From Flammeovirgaceae bacterium (GTDB taxonomy: Bacteria > Bacteroidota > Bacteroidia > Cytophagales > Cyclobacteriaceae), in the NCBI GenBank assembly GCA_023251155.1, contig JAHEZH010000027.1:1-46804 (forward strand): a DNA stretch of 46,804 nucleotides, written 5' to 3'. A program made the translations under genes and the position numbers. The first letter of the stretch is position 1. Each line of letters opens with the position of its first letter. The notes beneath the pieces are model-generated. The model was not told the origin of the DNA. It saw only the letters and a program-made list of their open reading frames with translations, and made no database searches. Positions 31,607-40,642 of this stretch are shown piece after piece.

Positions 31607-34597
31607 TTATCTCTCGAAGTTTGAAGCGTACTTCATATAGGCATCTTCAAATTTCTTACCCAGCGCTTCTTCACCATTTTCATAGAGGGTACGGTACAAG
31701 TTGCCGAGTACGTAAAGATTACGCTGCATGTCTATGGAAAGGCCTGAGGAAGTTCGGAGCAGATAAGCAACCATTTCATCCGCACGATTACCCACCACAG
31801 TGGCCATTGCTACCGCCTTTTCTTTTTCGCCTACTGCAAAAAGTAATTCGATGGTCGTTACCGAGGTATAGTCATACGGCACGGCGGCATCCGGTATTTT
31901 TTCCAGGCTGAAGAGAAGGGCCTTGCGCGCCATCTCCATTTTGTTTTCGGTTGGCTTTCCTTCTGCGTTAATGCTTTCGACTACCGTGGCTTTCTCTGCT
32001 TCGTATTCATCAATCAATGCTTCCGCCAACGTATTGATGGTGCTGCGGTGGTTCAGTACAAACCCGCGGTAGTCGTCATTGTAATACACTTTTGGATTAT
32101 CCAGACCGCGGTATTGAAATTTGTTGATCACATTGTCATACATCACGGCCGTGTTCACAAAATCCTTTTGCTTGACCGGATTGCGAATAGGAAGTATGCG
32201 ATAAGCGAGGCCTTCTTCAATGGCATAAGGAGCAAGATCCAGTTTTACCTGAGCCAGTGAGGTATGGTTAAGATAAATAGGTCGTTCCCAGTTGTTGGAA
32301 GCAATTACATCGAGTAAAGCAAGATCTCCCTTGTATAAACCATTGCCCATCATTTTGATTTGCATCTGATCTACCAGTAAGCTATCCATGCCTTTTGGTA
32401 CAAGCCCCCTGGCACGAATATCGTCTTTGTTTACATCCAGCGTGAATACTTTGCTGGGGACAAGATTTCCGTTTTCGTATTTCAGCTGTGGATAGTTTTT
32501 GCTCAGCAAGCCCAGGTATTGTTTGGCATCGATGCTTTTGATTTTCATGTCGGCATAGCGCAGATAATCATTAGGCCCACCTTGAATGTAATCTTTGATA
32601 CTGATTGTATAAGGCAATGCTTCTGATTGATTTTTCTTAATCATGGATTGCTCGATGTACCAGTCGGTATTATAATAGCTCAATACCACCACACGCACAT
32701 CCGTGCGGAATCCTTCCACTTCCTGTACATACCAAAGCGGGAAGGTGTCGTTATCACCACCGGTAAATAAGATGGCATTGGGTGCGCACGATGCGAGATA
32801 ATTTTTGGCAGAATCCACGGAGAAGAAGCGAGCATGGCGGTTGTGGTCATCCCATCCTTCAAAGGCCATGATGGCTGGTGCAGATAGACAAACCAGCGTG
32901 GCAATCAGTCCTGCCGTTTTGTAATTTTTAATGACGCCCTTAAGCATATCCGCAATAGCGATAACGGCAAGACCTATCCAGAAAGCAAACGCGTAAAAAG
33001 AACCCGCATAAATATAATCACGCTCACGCGGTTCTTCCGGAGGGGAGTTCAGGTACACCACAATGGCCACACCAAGCATGACGAAAATGAGTGCGACTAC
33101 AGAGAAATTCTTGGTGTCTCGGGTGAACTGGAAGAACATACCAATCAATCCGATCACTAAAGGAATCGCAAAGAAATTGTTTCTGCCTCTGTTGTTGGCA
33201 ATGGCATCCGGTACTTTTTCGGACCAGTTCCAGGGGCCAAGAATTCCTGCGCCCTGCTCGTCACTTTCGCGGCCGGCAAAATTCCAGAAGAAATAGCGCA
33301 GGTACATGGTGCCGATCTGGTGCTGAAACATGTATTGTAAGTTCTGACTGAAGGTTGGTTTCTCCCCTTCTTTCAGCCCCATGATGCGCATGTAAGAATC
33401 TTTATGTTCCGGATTCCATGCCCGTGGTAAAATGGTCTGTTGGCTTGGTTCATACACATACTCCACCTTGCGATCAGTGATTTCGTATTTGTCCTTTCCT
33501 TTGGTGTACACCGCAGCGCCTTGTTTGAAGTCGATAAGCTGGGCCGTAAAGTAGGGGCCGTAAAGCAGCGGCCGGCTGCCATATTGTTCCCGTTTCAGAT
33601 AGCGCACAAAGCTCATTACATCTTTAGGTGCATTTTCATTGATGGGAGGATCGAAATTGGAGCGGATAACAATGGTGGCATATGACAGGTACCCGATGAT
33701 GATGAATGTAAAGGATAAAAGCAGGGTGTTCCAGATGACCATGTTGCGCTGCTGGGTGAAGCGGATGCCCAAAAAGATACCGATGACAAACAGCACACAG
33801 AAAACGATCACTCCTGATCCGAAAGGCAAGCCGATAGTATTCACAAAAAATAATTCGAATTCGCCTGCCAGCGTAGGTAAGCCCGGAACGATAATGTCGT
33901 TGACAAACAAAACAAAAAACCCGCTTACCAGTAAAGTAGCGATTACCCCCCATGTGGTTGGTTTGTATTTTTTAAAGTAGAAGATCAGCCCAAGAGCAGG
34001 GAGGGTGAGCAGGTTCAGCAAGTGAACACCAATGGAAAGGCCCATGATGTACGCCAATAAAATAATCCAGCGATTGGCTTTGCTTTCGTCTTCAATGACA
34101 TCCCATTTCAAAATACCCCATACCACTGCGGCAGTGAATAACGATGACATGGCATACACTTCGGCTTCTGCAGCCGAGAACCAGAACGAATCGGAGAATG
34201 TATAAGCCAATGCTCCTACGGTACCTGCACCCATGAGGGTCCATATTTGTCCATCGGTAAAATCGGCATCTTTAGCGATGCCCATGAACTTGCGACCGAA
34301 CAGCACAATCGACCAGAAAAGGAAAAGAATCGTGAAGGCACTGGAAAGTACGCTTAGAAAATTGATCCAGTAAGCCACTTTGGTACCATCGCCCATGGCA
34401 AGGAAAGAAAATATTCTTCCCAAAAGCATGAAGAGAGGTGCACCTGGCGGATGCGAAACTTCTAGTTTATACGATACGGCTATAAACTCGCCACAATCCC
34501 AGTAGCTGGCTGTTTCTTCAAACGTGAGCCAGTACACAACCAGGGCAACAGCGAAAGTAAACCATCCGGTGATATTGTTGATCTTCTGAAAATTCAT
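31607..34597 (-). CDS. DUF2723 multi-pass membrane glycosyltransferase (O-mannosyltransferase-like)
   Basis: A 996-residue protein with a polytopic N-terminal half of about ten to thirteen membrane segments and a C-terminal soluble region of about 400 residues. The first external loop has ETASYWDCGEFIAVSYKL then EVSHPPGAPLF; Asp34 and Glu37 are the expected catalytic-type acidic residues and HPPG the family motif. DUF2723 proteins resemble C-type membrane glycosyltransferases related to protein O-mannosyltransferases and are common in Bacteroidota. The frame opens 25 codons upstream (34672) but that stretch is not family-like, so ATG 34597 is used. Acceptor and donor are unknown; a role in glycosylating secreted proteins is inference. 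Confidence 0.88.
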   Translation of the reverse strand: MNFQKINNITGWFTFAVALVVYWLTFEETASYWDCGEFIAVSYKLEVSHPPGAPLFMLLGRIFSFLAMGDGTKVAYWINFLSVLSSAFTILFLFWSIVLFGRKFMGIAKDADFTDGQIWTLMGAGTVGALAYTFSDSFWFSAAEAEVYAMSSLFTAAVVWGILKWDVIEDESKANRWIILLAYIMGLSIGVHLLNLLTLPALGLIFYFKKYKPTTWGVIATLLVSGFFVLFVNDIIVPGLPTLAGEFELFFVNTIGLPFGSGVIVFCVLFVIGIFLGIRFTQQRNMVIWNTLLLSFTFIIIGYLSYATIVIRSNFDPPINENAPKDVMSFVRYLKREQYGSRPLLYGPYFTAQLIDFKQGAAVYTKGKDKYEITDRKVEYVYEPSQQTILPRAWNPEHKDSYMRIMGLKEGEKPTFSQNLQYMFQHQIGTMYLRYFFWNFAGRESDEQGAGILGPWNWSEKVPDAIANNRGRNNFFAIPLVIGLIGMFFQFTRDTKNFSVVALIFVMLGVAIVVYLNSPPEEPRERDYIYAGSFYAFAFWIGLAVIAIADMLKGVIKNYKTAGLIATLVCLSAPAIMAFEGWDDHNRHARFFSVDSAKNYLASCAPNAILFTGGDNDTFPLWYVQEVEGFRTDVRVVVLSYYNTDWYIEQSMIKKNQSEALPYTISIKDYIQGGPNDYLRYADMKIKSIDAKQYLGLLSKNYPQLKYENGNLVPSKVFTLDVNKDDIRARGLVPKGMDSLLVDQMQIKMMGNGLYKGDLALLDVIASNNWERPIYLNHTSLAQVKLDLAPYAIEEGLAYRILPIRNPVKQKDFVNTAVMYDNVINKFQYRGLDNPKVYYNDDYRGFVLNHRSTINTLAEALIDEYEAEKATVVESINAEGKPTENKMEMARKALLFSLEKIPDAAVPYDYTSVTTIELLFAVGEKEKAVAMATVVGNRADEMVAYLLRTSSGLSIDMQRNLYVLGNLYRTLYENGEEALGKKFEDAYMKYASNFER

Positions 34598-34650
34598 TGA
34601 AAACGCGGTTTTGGAATCAATTGAGTGGCGAAAATAAGGAATAAAGGGGC

Positions 34651-34735
34651 AAGTACGAAGTGCGGATGACAAAGTACAATTGAGGTGTCCTGGTTATCCC
34701 GGTTTGTGTTTCGCCATTGATAATTCGTCATTTTT
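34651..34735. repeat. Heptamer repeat copy with degenerate inverted partner
   Basis: AAGTACG, AAGTGCG, GATGACA and AAGTACA run in register from 34651 to 34678. On the other strand AATGACG plus AATTA (34735-34724) gives a related inverted element. It fills most of the 173-bp divergent gap between the DUF2723 and aminotransferase genes. Confidence 0.6.
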
Positions 34736-34757
34736 CTGATATTTAAAGCCAAGGGCC

Positions 34758-34765
34758 TAATTTTG
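34758..34765 (+). promoter_or_regulatory. -7 box (TAATTTTG) of the aminotransferase gene
   Basis: A perfect TAnnTTTG ending 5 nt before ATG 34771. An imperfect -33 (CTG at 34736-34738) lies 19 nt upstream. Confidence 0.45.
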
Positions 34766-34770
34766 CTTCC

Positions 34771-35886
34771 ATGAAGCCCATTCCTTTTTACTCCCTTCAG
34801 GCACAGCATCAGCAGATTGAGGAGGAAGCAAAGACAGCTTTTTCTGTCGTGTATAACGACAGCCGATTTATTTTAGGCGACCGTTTAAAAAAATTTGAAG
34901 AAGAGTTTGCTGCTTACACCGGTGGTCAGTTTTGCCTGGGTGTGGGTAATGGCCTGGATGCCATCTACATTGCGTTGAAAATGCTTGGAATCGGGGAGGG
35001 GGATGAAGTGATTGTTCCTGCACACACGTATATCGCTACCTGGCTGGCGGTGAATAGAACAGGTGCAACTCCAGTGCCCGTAGAAGCGGATGCACAGACG
35101 TGGATGATTGATGCGGACCTGGTAGAACAAGCCATTACACCCCGAACCAAAGCCATATTACCCGTGCACATGTATGGCTTGGTTTGCGATATGCCGCGAT
35201 TGAAAGCAGTGGCGACAACGTATAAGCTGGTGATGGTTGAAGACAATGCGCAGGCTACCGGGGCTTCCATTCAAGGTAAGCAGACCGGAACATGGGGTGA
35301 GTGCAATGCTTTTAGTTTTTATCCTACTAAAACACTTGGCGCTCTGGGCGATGGAGGAGCGATCGTCACTGATAGCGAAGAATGTTACCAGCGGGCACGA
35401 GCGTATCGCAATTATGGATCGACCGTGCAGTTTGTAAATGAAGTGAAGGGAATCAATTCAAGGCTGGATGAACTACAGGCGGCATTGCTGAGTGTGAAAC
35501 TTCCGTATCTTCAGAAATGGAATGAACAACGACGAGAAGTAGCGAAAACGTATATTGAATTACTCCGTGAAGTAGAGGAAGTGAAGTTGCCTCGTGTGCT
35601 GGATAACTCCTATCCGGTGTATCATCTTTTTCCTATTAAAATAAAGAAGCGAAGCGATCTGCAGGTACATTTGAAACATGCCGGTATAGGTACTTCTGTT
35701 CATTACCCTACACCACCTTATCTTCAGAAAGCCTATGAGAGCAGGGGATTGAAGAAAGGAAAATTTCCGGTTACTGAAGCACTGGCCGATGAACTGGTAA
35801 GCCTCCCGATCTGGCCAGGCCTGGAGAAGTCAGATATCAGCCGTGTATGTGATGAGATCAAGAAATGGATTTTGAAAAAGAATTGA
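34771..35886 (+). CDS. DegT/DnrJ/EryC1/StrS-family sugar aminotransferase
   Basis: A PLP-dependent aminotransferase of 371 residues that converts a nucleotide-linked keto sugar to an amino sugar. The PLP lysine is Lys187 in FSFYPTKTLGALGDGG; EDNAQATGA supplies the ring-stacking and Asp residues, and GNGLDAIYIAL is the phosphate-binding loop. AYRNYGS and INSRLDELQAALL are also typical, close to WecE, FdtB or QdtB proteins. It probably makes an amino-deoxyhexose for a surface glycan, but the nucleotide sugar and stereochemistry cannot be told. It stands alone, with other sugar genes 2-8 kb downstream. A terminator-like repeat follows for the convergent gene. Confidence 0.93.
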   Translation: MKPIPFYSLQAQHQQIEEEAKTAFSVVYNDSRFILGDRLKKFEEEFAAYTGGQFCLGVGNGLDAIYIALKMLGIGEGDEVIVPAHTYIATWLAVNRTGATPVPVEADAQTWMIDADLVEQAITPRTKAILPVHMYGLVCDMPRLKAVATTYKLVMVEDNAQATGASIQGKQTGTWGECNAFSFYPTKTLGALGDGGAIVTDSEECYQRARAYRNYGSTVQFVNEVKGINSRLDELQAALLSVKLPYLQKWNEQRREVAKTYIELLREVEEVKLPRVLDNSYPVYHLFPIKIKKRSDLQVHLKHAGIGTSVHYPTPPYLQKAYESRGLKKGKFPVTEALADELVSLPIWPGLEKSDISRVCDEIKKWILKKN

Positions 35887-35894
35887 CCGTGGGC

Positions 35895-35942
35895 AAAAAA
35901 GCAATTGACAAAAATTTGCGGCAGACGGGTTTTGTCAATTGC
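35895..35942 (-). terminator. Terminator of the membrane protein gene at 35974-36606
   Basis: GCAATTGACAAAA (35901-35913) and its exact complement at 35930-35942 form a 13-bp stem with a 16-nt loop. On the minus strand it is followed by six T (35900-35895). The region also covers the space after the aminotransferase stop. Confidence 0.75.
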
Positions 35943-35973
35943 CAACGGAATAATTATCACTTTGTCTCTCCGA

Positions 35974-36606
35974 TTATTTGTACACCACCATATAGAAGCC
36001 GAGCCACAGCAGGAACAACAGGACGTAGGATCCTAATACGATATATACGGCCATCTTCTTTTCCTTTCTTGCGAAGAAATGCACGCCAGCCACCAGTGTG
36101 ATCCAATAGAAAACTTCGAACAAGTTAAGTGCGCGTAACGGATAGCGGTAACGTTTATCCACTTCGTAGTAATCGAAAAAATTCATTAGCGAAAGCGGGT
36201 AAAAGCCGCTGACGCGATCATAGCTGGGGTCTGTTTCCACCGTCATGAACCAAATGATTTTCACTACCTCTGGCAGGAGAAAAATAAATTCGGAAACCAC
36301 CACGATGCCCCACGCCTGTGAAAAGGAAACACGATAACCAAAAAGAAAGCAGCCCACCCACACCACAAAACCGATGATGGTGAATTTCCATAAATAAACG
36401 AGTGGAACGGTCACTACTCTCACGGCATTGAGAAGCTGAAACAGGCTTCCTTCAGGGCGGTCTTCAAGGAACTGGAATGCGGCCGTTTCATTTTCGATGA
36501 ATACAATTTTGATGTATAGCAACGCATAGGTAGAAAGGCAAAGCAGTATAAACGTTAATTTTTTATCTGCGCCAAACAAGGATTGCTGGTCGGACGTAAC
36601 AGTCAT
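35974..36606 (-). CDS. Polytopic membrane protein of unknown function
   Basis: 210 residues with about five membrane segments (roughly 16-37, 64-92, 95-120, 155-175 and 183-207) separated by short loops. A charged loop near residues 38-60 (FIENETAAFQFLEDRPEG) and another around 120-150 face solvent. The pattern is loosely YIP1-like, but I cannot assign it. It is convergent with the aminotransferase gene and divergent from the TPR-like gene, sharing a 211-bp gap (36607-36817) in which I see no gene and no clear promoter. It is transcribed alone and has its own terminator. Confidence 0.75.
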   Translation of the reverse strand: MTVTSDQQSLFGADKKLTFILLCLSTYALLYIKIVFIENETAAFQFLEDRPEGSLFQLLNAVRVVTVPLVYLWKFTIIGFVVWVGCFLFGYRVSFSQAWGIVVVSEFIFLLPEVVKIIWFMTVETDPSYDRVSGFYPLSLMNFFDYYEVDKRYRYPLRALNLFEVFYWITLVAGVHFFARKEKKMAVYIVLGSYVLLFLLWLGFYMVVYK

Positions 36607-36817
36607 TCAGTAATTTGATTTTTGGAATTAAACGGAAGGTTTGGGTTAATGGCTGAAACCGCCCCCAAGTTAGTCAGAGAATTGTAAAACAATATCACGG
36701 AGTGGCACCCGGAATCAGAGCGACAGCCTATTAACCATAATTAATTGTACATCATTCGTACTCCGTTCTTTGTAAATCGTAATTTCGTTCTGTGTTTTTT
36801 CGTTTATTTGAGGTTGT

Positions 36818-38167
36818 ATGCAGCGCGGGTACAGGATGTTTTTAGCAATTCGACAGCAATTATTTTTGATTCTTCGAAGAGTCTCCTGTTTCAGTGGCTC
36901 TTCTCCATCATTCACCCGTTCGCAGCGTCTTCGAAGAGAGCGAGGTAACGGGAATACCTTATTTCTGGTCATTAATCCGCAATTTGTCTGCTTCCTCCTT
37001 GTATTTACTCCCGTTATCGCGTCATGGGGCCAGGCGAAAGGAGCAAAAAAGGACACCACCGTTATTCTGATTGAGGATGTGCGCGTACAGCTGGAATCGA
37101 CCGAAGCACTGAATAATCTTTACAACTTTAAATTTGAAAAAGCGGAGCAGCAGATAGGCGAGTTGAAGAAAAACTACCGCTGGCATCCGCTTCCTTATTT
37201 TATGATGGGCCTGAGCGAGTGGTGGAAGATTATGCCCAACACCAAAGACACCTCGCATGACGATCGATTTCTGGCGTACATGGACAGCACCATATTAGTT
37301 GCCGAGAACCTGCACGATAAATACCCGGAGTATAGGACGGAAGCGGCTTTTTTCCTTTCGGCTGCCTATGGCTTCAAAGGACGACTGTATGCCGATGAGG
37401 AAAGACGAAACTGGGGTAAGGCAGCATCAGCAGGTAAAACAGCGTTGAACTACCTGGAAGAAAGTAAAGAGAAGTCGAACCTTAGTCCTGAACTTCTCTT
37501 TGGTGATGCGTTGTATAATTATTTCTCTGTTTGGGTTCCGGAAAATTACCCTTCGCTAAGACCTGTGCTGTGGTTTTTTAGAAAAGGCGACAAGGCACTT
37601 GGCCTTAAACAGCTGAAAGAAGTTTCGTACAACGCCTTTTACACCCGCACTGAAGCGATGGTATGGCTCATGCGTATATTGAACAGCTATGAGAACGATC
37701 AGCCCAGAGCGTTTCAGCTATCCGAATATCTTTATCAATCGTATCCTGACAATGCGTATTTCCATCGTTACTATGCACGCATGCTGTATTCACGTGGCAT
37801 GCATGCCGATTTAGAAGTTCAATGCAAATCCATCCTCAGCAAAATAGATAGTGCGCAAGTGGGCTACGAAGCAACCAGTGGGCGCTATGCGGCCTTCTTT
37901 CTAGGTCAGTTATACGAGATGCGCAGAAGCCTTGACGAATCCAAGAAATACTATAAGCTGGCTATAAAGTATGCCGAGCAGGTAGGTGCTACCGAATCGG
38001 GCTATTACCTTTACTCGATTATTTCCTTAGGTGAAATTGCCGAGAAGCAAGGCAACAAAGCCGAAGCAAAGAAGTATTTTCAGGAAGTAAAAAAGAAAGC
38101 CGGCCGCAAAGACGAAGCCTACAAAGACGCCAAGAAGCGGCTGAAAAAATTGGAGAAGGACGATTAA
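36818..38167 (+). CDS. Tetratricopeptide-like exported protein, start uncertain
   Basis: A frame of 449 codons. From about residue 80 the product is helical with TPR-like repeats (pairs such as LYEMRRSLDESKKYYKLA and LGEIAEKQGNKAEAKKYF), probably a periplasmic scaffold protein. The first ~47 residues from ATG 36818 are Arg/Ser-rich, unlike a normal N-terminus, and a hydrophobic segment with an AxxxGQA-like cleavage site lies at residues 48-72. The true start may be an unusual codon near 36950-36968 giving a normal signal peptide, or ATG 36836; I cannot decide. It ends Lys-rich and the acyltransferase gene begins 3 bp later, so they may be co-transcribed. Confidence 0.75.
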   Translation: MQRGYRMFLAIRQQLFLILRRVSCFSGSSPSFTRSQRLRRERGNGNTLFLVINPQFVCFLLVFTPVIASWGQAKGAKKDTTVILIEDVRVQLESTEALNNLYNFKFEKAEQQIGELKKNYRWHPLPYFMMGLSEWWKIMPNTKDTSHDDRFLAYMDSTILVAENLHDKYPEYRTEAAFFLSAAYGFKGRLYADEERRNWGKAASAGKTALNYLEESKEKSNLSPELLFGDALYNYFSVWVPENYPSLRPVLWFFRKGDKALGLKQLKEVSYNAFYTRTEAMVWLMRILNSYENDQPRAFQLSEYLYQSYPDNAYFHRYYARMLYSRGMHADLEVQCKSILSKIDSAQVGYEATSGRYAAFFLGQLYEMRRSLDESKKYYKLAIKYAEQVGATESGYYLYSIISLGEIAEKQGNKAEAKKYFQEVKKKAGRKDEAYKDAKKRLKKLEKDD

Positions 38168-38170
38168 TAA

Positions 38171-39310
38171 ATGAATCAAAAGCCCAAAGTTTATTTTGAG
38201 AACCTGGATGGGTTGAGGTTCATCTGCTTCTTATCTGTTTTTTTATTCCATAGTTTTCATTCTGATTACGATTACATAAAGAATACCCCTACCTACCATT
38301 TAGTGAAAATCGGAGTATTTAGAAATGGTAATCTTGGTGTTAATTTTTTCTTTGTTTTAAGTGGCTTCCTGATTACTTATTTGCTGCTAAAGGAAAAAGA
38401 ATACTATGGTAAAATAAACATTATCTCTTTTTGGAAGAGAAGAGTTTTTCGGATATGGCCTCTTTTTTACTTCTGCGTATTTTTCGGGTTTGTTATTTTT
38501 CCACTACTCAAGTCTTACTTTGGTCAAATGCCCAATGAAACAGCCAATCCGTTTTTATATATTCTCTTTCTCAACAATTTTGATTTTATAAATAAAGGAC
38601 TTCCAGATGCTTCTATACTTGGCGTATTATGGAGTATTGCCATTGAGGAGCAGTTTTATTTTGTGTGGCCACTATTACTCTCATTACTTCCGGCAAGATT
38701 TTACCCTTATTCTTTTGCGGGCATCATTTTGATTTCTCTTGTCTTTAGATACCTCACGGTAGATCACTCAACCTACAGTGAGTATCACACACTTTCATGC
38801 ATGGGAGACCTGGCCGTGGGAGGTTTTGGTGCATGGCTTTCCCAGCGTGAGCGTTTTGTTTTAGGTATTAAAAACCTGAATCGGCTATGGATAGCTTTAC
38901 TTTATCTGGTGGTAGGACTGATCTATTTTTTAAGAGATGACTTTTTACTTTATACCTATCCCGTTCAAATAGCAGAACGATTACTGATTGCGGTTATTTT
39001 TCTTTTTGTGATACTTGAACAGAACTACAGTGATCAGTCTTTTTTTAAAATGAAAAATTTCAAATTGTTTTCCCGGTTAGGTGTGATTACCTATGGTTTG
39101 TACTGCCTTCATTTTATTGGTATCCTTATTGCCACTACCGTTACATCCAGACTCTCGTGGAACACTCATCTGTGGCAGGTGTTTTTTCTGGATACATCGT
39201 TGGCGCTATTCATTACTATATTCATAAGTAGCTTAAGTTACAGGTTCTTTGAACTTCCTTTCCTTAAAATGAATGCCAGGATTTCCTATATTTCAAAAGG
39301 CGCTAATTAA
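38171..39310 (+). CDS. Acyltransferase 3 family membrane protein (OafA-like)
   Basis: A 379-residue polytopic enzyme with about ten membrane segments, expected to add acetyl or another acyl group to a surface sugar. The family N-terminus is visible: NLDGLRFICFLSVFLFHSFH, with the conserved Arg and His, then NFFFVLSGFLITYLL and FWKRRVFRIWPLFY, and later GVLWSIAIEEQFYFVWP. The gene starts 3 bp after the TPR-like gene and leads into the locus that is richer in A and T than the housekeeping part. Target sugar is unknown. Confidence 0.92.
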   Translation: MNQKPKVYFENLDGLRFICFLSVFLFHSFHSDYDYIKNTPTYHLVKIGVFRNGNLGVNFFFVLSGFLITYLLLKEKEYYGKINIISFWKRRVFRIWPLFYFCVFFGFVIFPLLKSYFGQMPNETANPFLYILFLNNFDFINKGLPDASILGVLWSIAIEEQFYFVWPLLLSLLPARFYPYSFAGIILISLVFRYLTVDHSTYSEYHTLSCMGDLAVGGFGAWLSQRERFVLGIKNLNRLWIALLYLVVGLIYFLRDDFLLYTYPVQIAERLLIAVIFLFVILEQNYSDQSFFKMKNFKLFSRLGVITYGLYCLHFIGILIATTVTSRLSWNTHLWQVFFLDTSLALFITIFISSLSYRFFELPFLKMNARISYISKGAN

Positions 39311-39316
39311 TTCTAA

Positions 39317-40642
39317 TTGGAGACACGCGATCTGATAGTCACCCCCTTAGTTATTATTCTGGTTTGTTTTATAGCCTACCTGATACGCCCGGTTATGTCC
39401 GATGCGGTCAATCGTAAATATTTTTTTCCTGCTCTTACGGTAAAATTAATAGGAGCATTAGCAGTCGGATTCATCTATCAGTTTTATTATGGCGGTGGAG
39501 ACACCTTCAATTACCACACCTATGGCAGTCGCATTATCTGGGAGGCTTTTATGCAAAATCCTTTGGATGGTTTTAAACTCATTATCAACAATAATGATCC
39601 TGAGCTTTATCGATATACTTCTCAAATCGAGTTTTTCCTTGATCCCAGTTCGTATTTTATTGTCAGGTTGGCTGCCTTATTTGATATACTTACATTTTCA
39701 TCTTATTCCGCTACCGCGGTACTTTTTGCTTTCAGTAGTTTTATAGGAATATGGTTTTTCTTTCTTTCTTTCTATGAGTTGTTTCCTCACCTGCATCGAA
39801 GAATAGCAATTTGCTCATTCTTTATTCCCTCTGTATTCTTTTGGGGTTCTGGTTTATTGAAGGATACAATTATCATGGCCTGTTTAGGTATAGCAACTTA
39901 TTGGGTGAAACGAATTTTTATTGATAAGCGAGTGAGCATTAGCGGGCCAATTATTCTGATCATCTGTCTTTTTATAATGTTCAGTGTGAAGAAATATGTA
40001 CTGCTTTGTTTTGTTCCGGCTTCTTTATTTTGGGTGTATGCCGGAAATCTCTCTATGATACGATCGATGGGGTTACGCATTTTACTACTGCCATTTATAA
40101 TTGGAATATCCGTTTTCTCAGGATTTTATGCAATGAAGAAAATTGGAGAAAGTGATCCAAAATATGCTTTGGATAAATTAGCAGAGACTGCACGTATAAC
40201 CGCTTATGATATTGGATTTTATAGTGGGCGTGATGCAGGTAGTGGATACACGTTAGGAGAAATGGATGGCACATTTGGAGGCATGCTTAAACTTGCTCCT
40301 CAGGCAATCAATGTTTCATTGTTTCGTCCTTATTTATGGGAAGTAAGAAATCCCCTTATGCTTCTCTCCGCAATGGAAGCTTTTTCCTTGTTCCTCATTT
40401 TTGTATTTCTACTTTTTCGTAAACCGCGAAGTTTTTTTTCTTCTTTAGGAAACCCAAATGTCTTGTTCTGCTTTGTTTTCAGCATAACTTTTGCTTTTGC
40501 TGTTGGAGTTTCAACCTATAATTTTGGTACATTATCACGATACAAGATACCTCTGCTCCCATTTTTCGCGATGGGGCTTGTACTGGTTGCTGATCAAATA
40601 AACAGGGAAACGAAGTTTTCCGAATTGGAGGAAACAGAGTAA
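39317..40642 (+). CDS. Polytopic membrane protein, possibly polymerase or C-type glycosyltransferase
   Basis: 441 residues with about ten membrane segments. The first outer loop contains YYGGGDTFNYHTYG, an acidic site recalling GT-C glycosyltransferases, and another long loop (about residues 280-330) holds the stretch GRDAGSGYTLGEMDG. No family is recognised with certainty. The start appears to be TTG 39317, which is rare but has no better ATG in frame. It follows the acyltransferase by 6 bp. Its 3' end overlaps the convergent glycosyltransferase gene by 49 bp. The export pathway next door is ABC-dependent, which needs no Wzy polymerase, so a different role such as branching is possible. Confidence 0.6.
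   Translation: METRDLIVTPLVIILVCFIAYLIRPVMSDAVNRKYFFPALTVKLIGALAVGFIYQFYYGGGDTFNYHTYGSRIIWEAFMQNPLDGFKLIINNNDPELYRYTSQIEFFLDPSSYFIVRLAALFDILTFSSYSATAVLFAFSSFIGIWFFFLSFYELFPHLHRRIAICSFFIPSVFFWGSGLLKDTIIMACLGIATYWVKRIFIDKRVSISGPIILIICLFIMFSVKKYVLLCFVPASLFWVYAGNLSMIRSMGLRILLLPFIIGISVFSGFYAMKKIGESDPKYALDKLAETARITAYDIGFYSGRDAGSGYTLGEMDGTFGGMLKLAPQAINVSLFRPYLWEVRNPLMLLSAMEAFSLFLIFVFLLFRKPRSFFSSLGNPNVLFCFVFSITFAFAVGVSTYNFGTLSRYKIPLLPFFAMGLVLVADQINRETKFSELEETE

Noticed and set aside
36715-37059. A 114-codon frame on the minus strand across the TPR-like gene start
   Set aside because: Arg/Asn-rich without recognisable domain; it is the complement of the uncertain 5' part of the plus-strand gene and has no promoter or neighbours that would support it.
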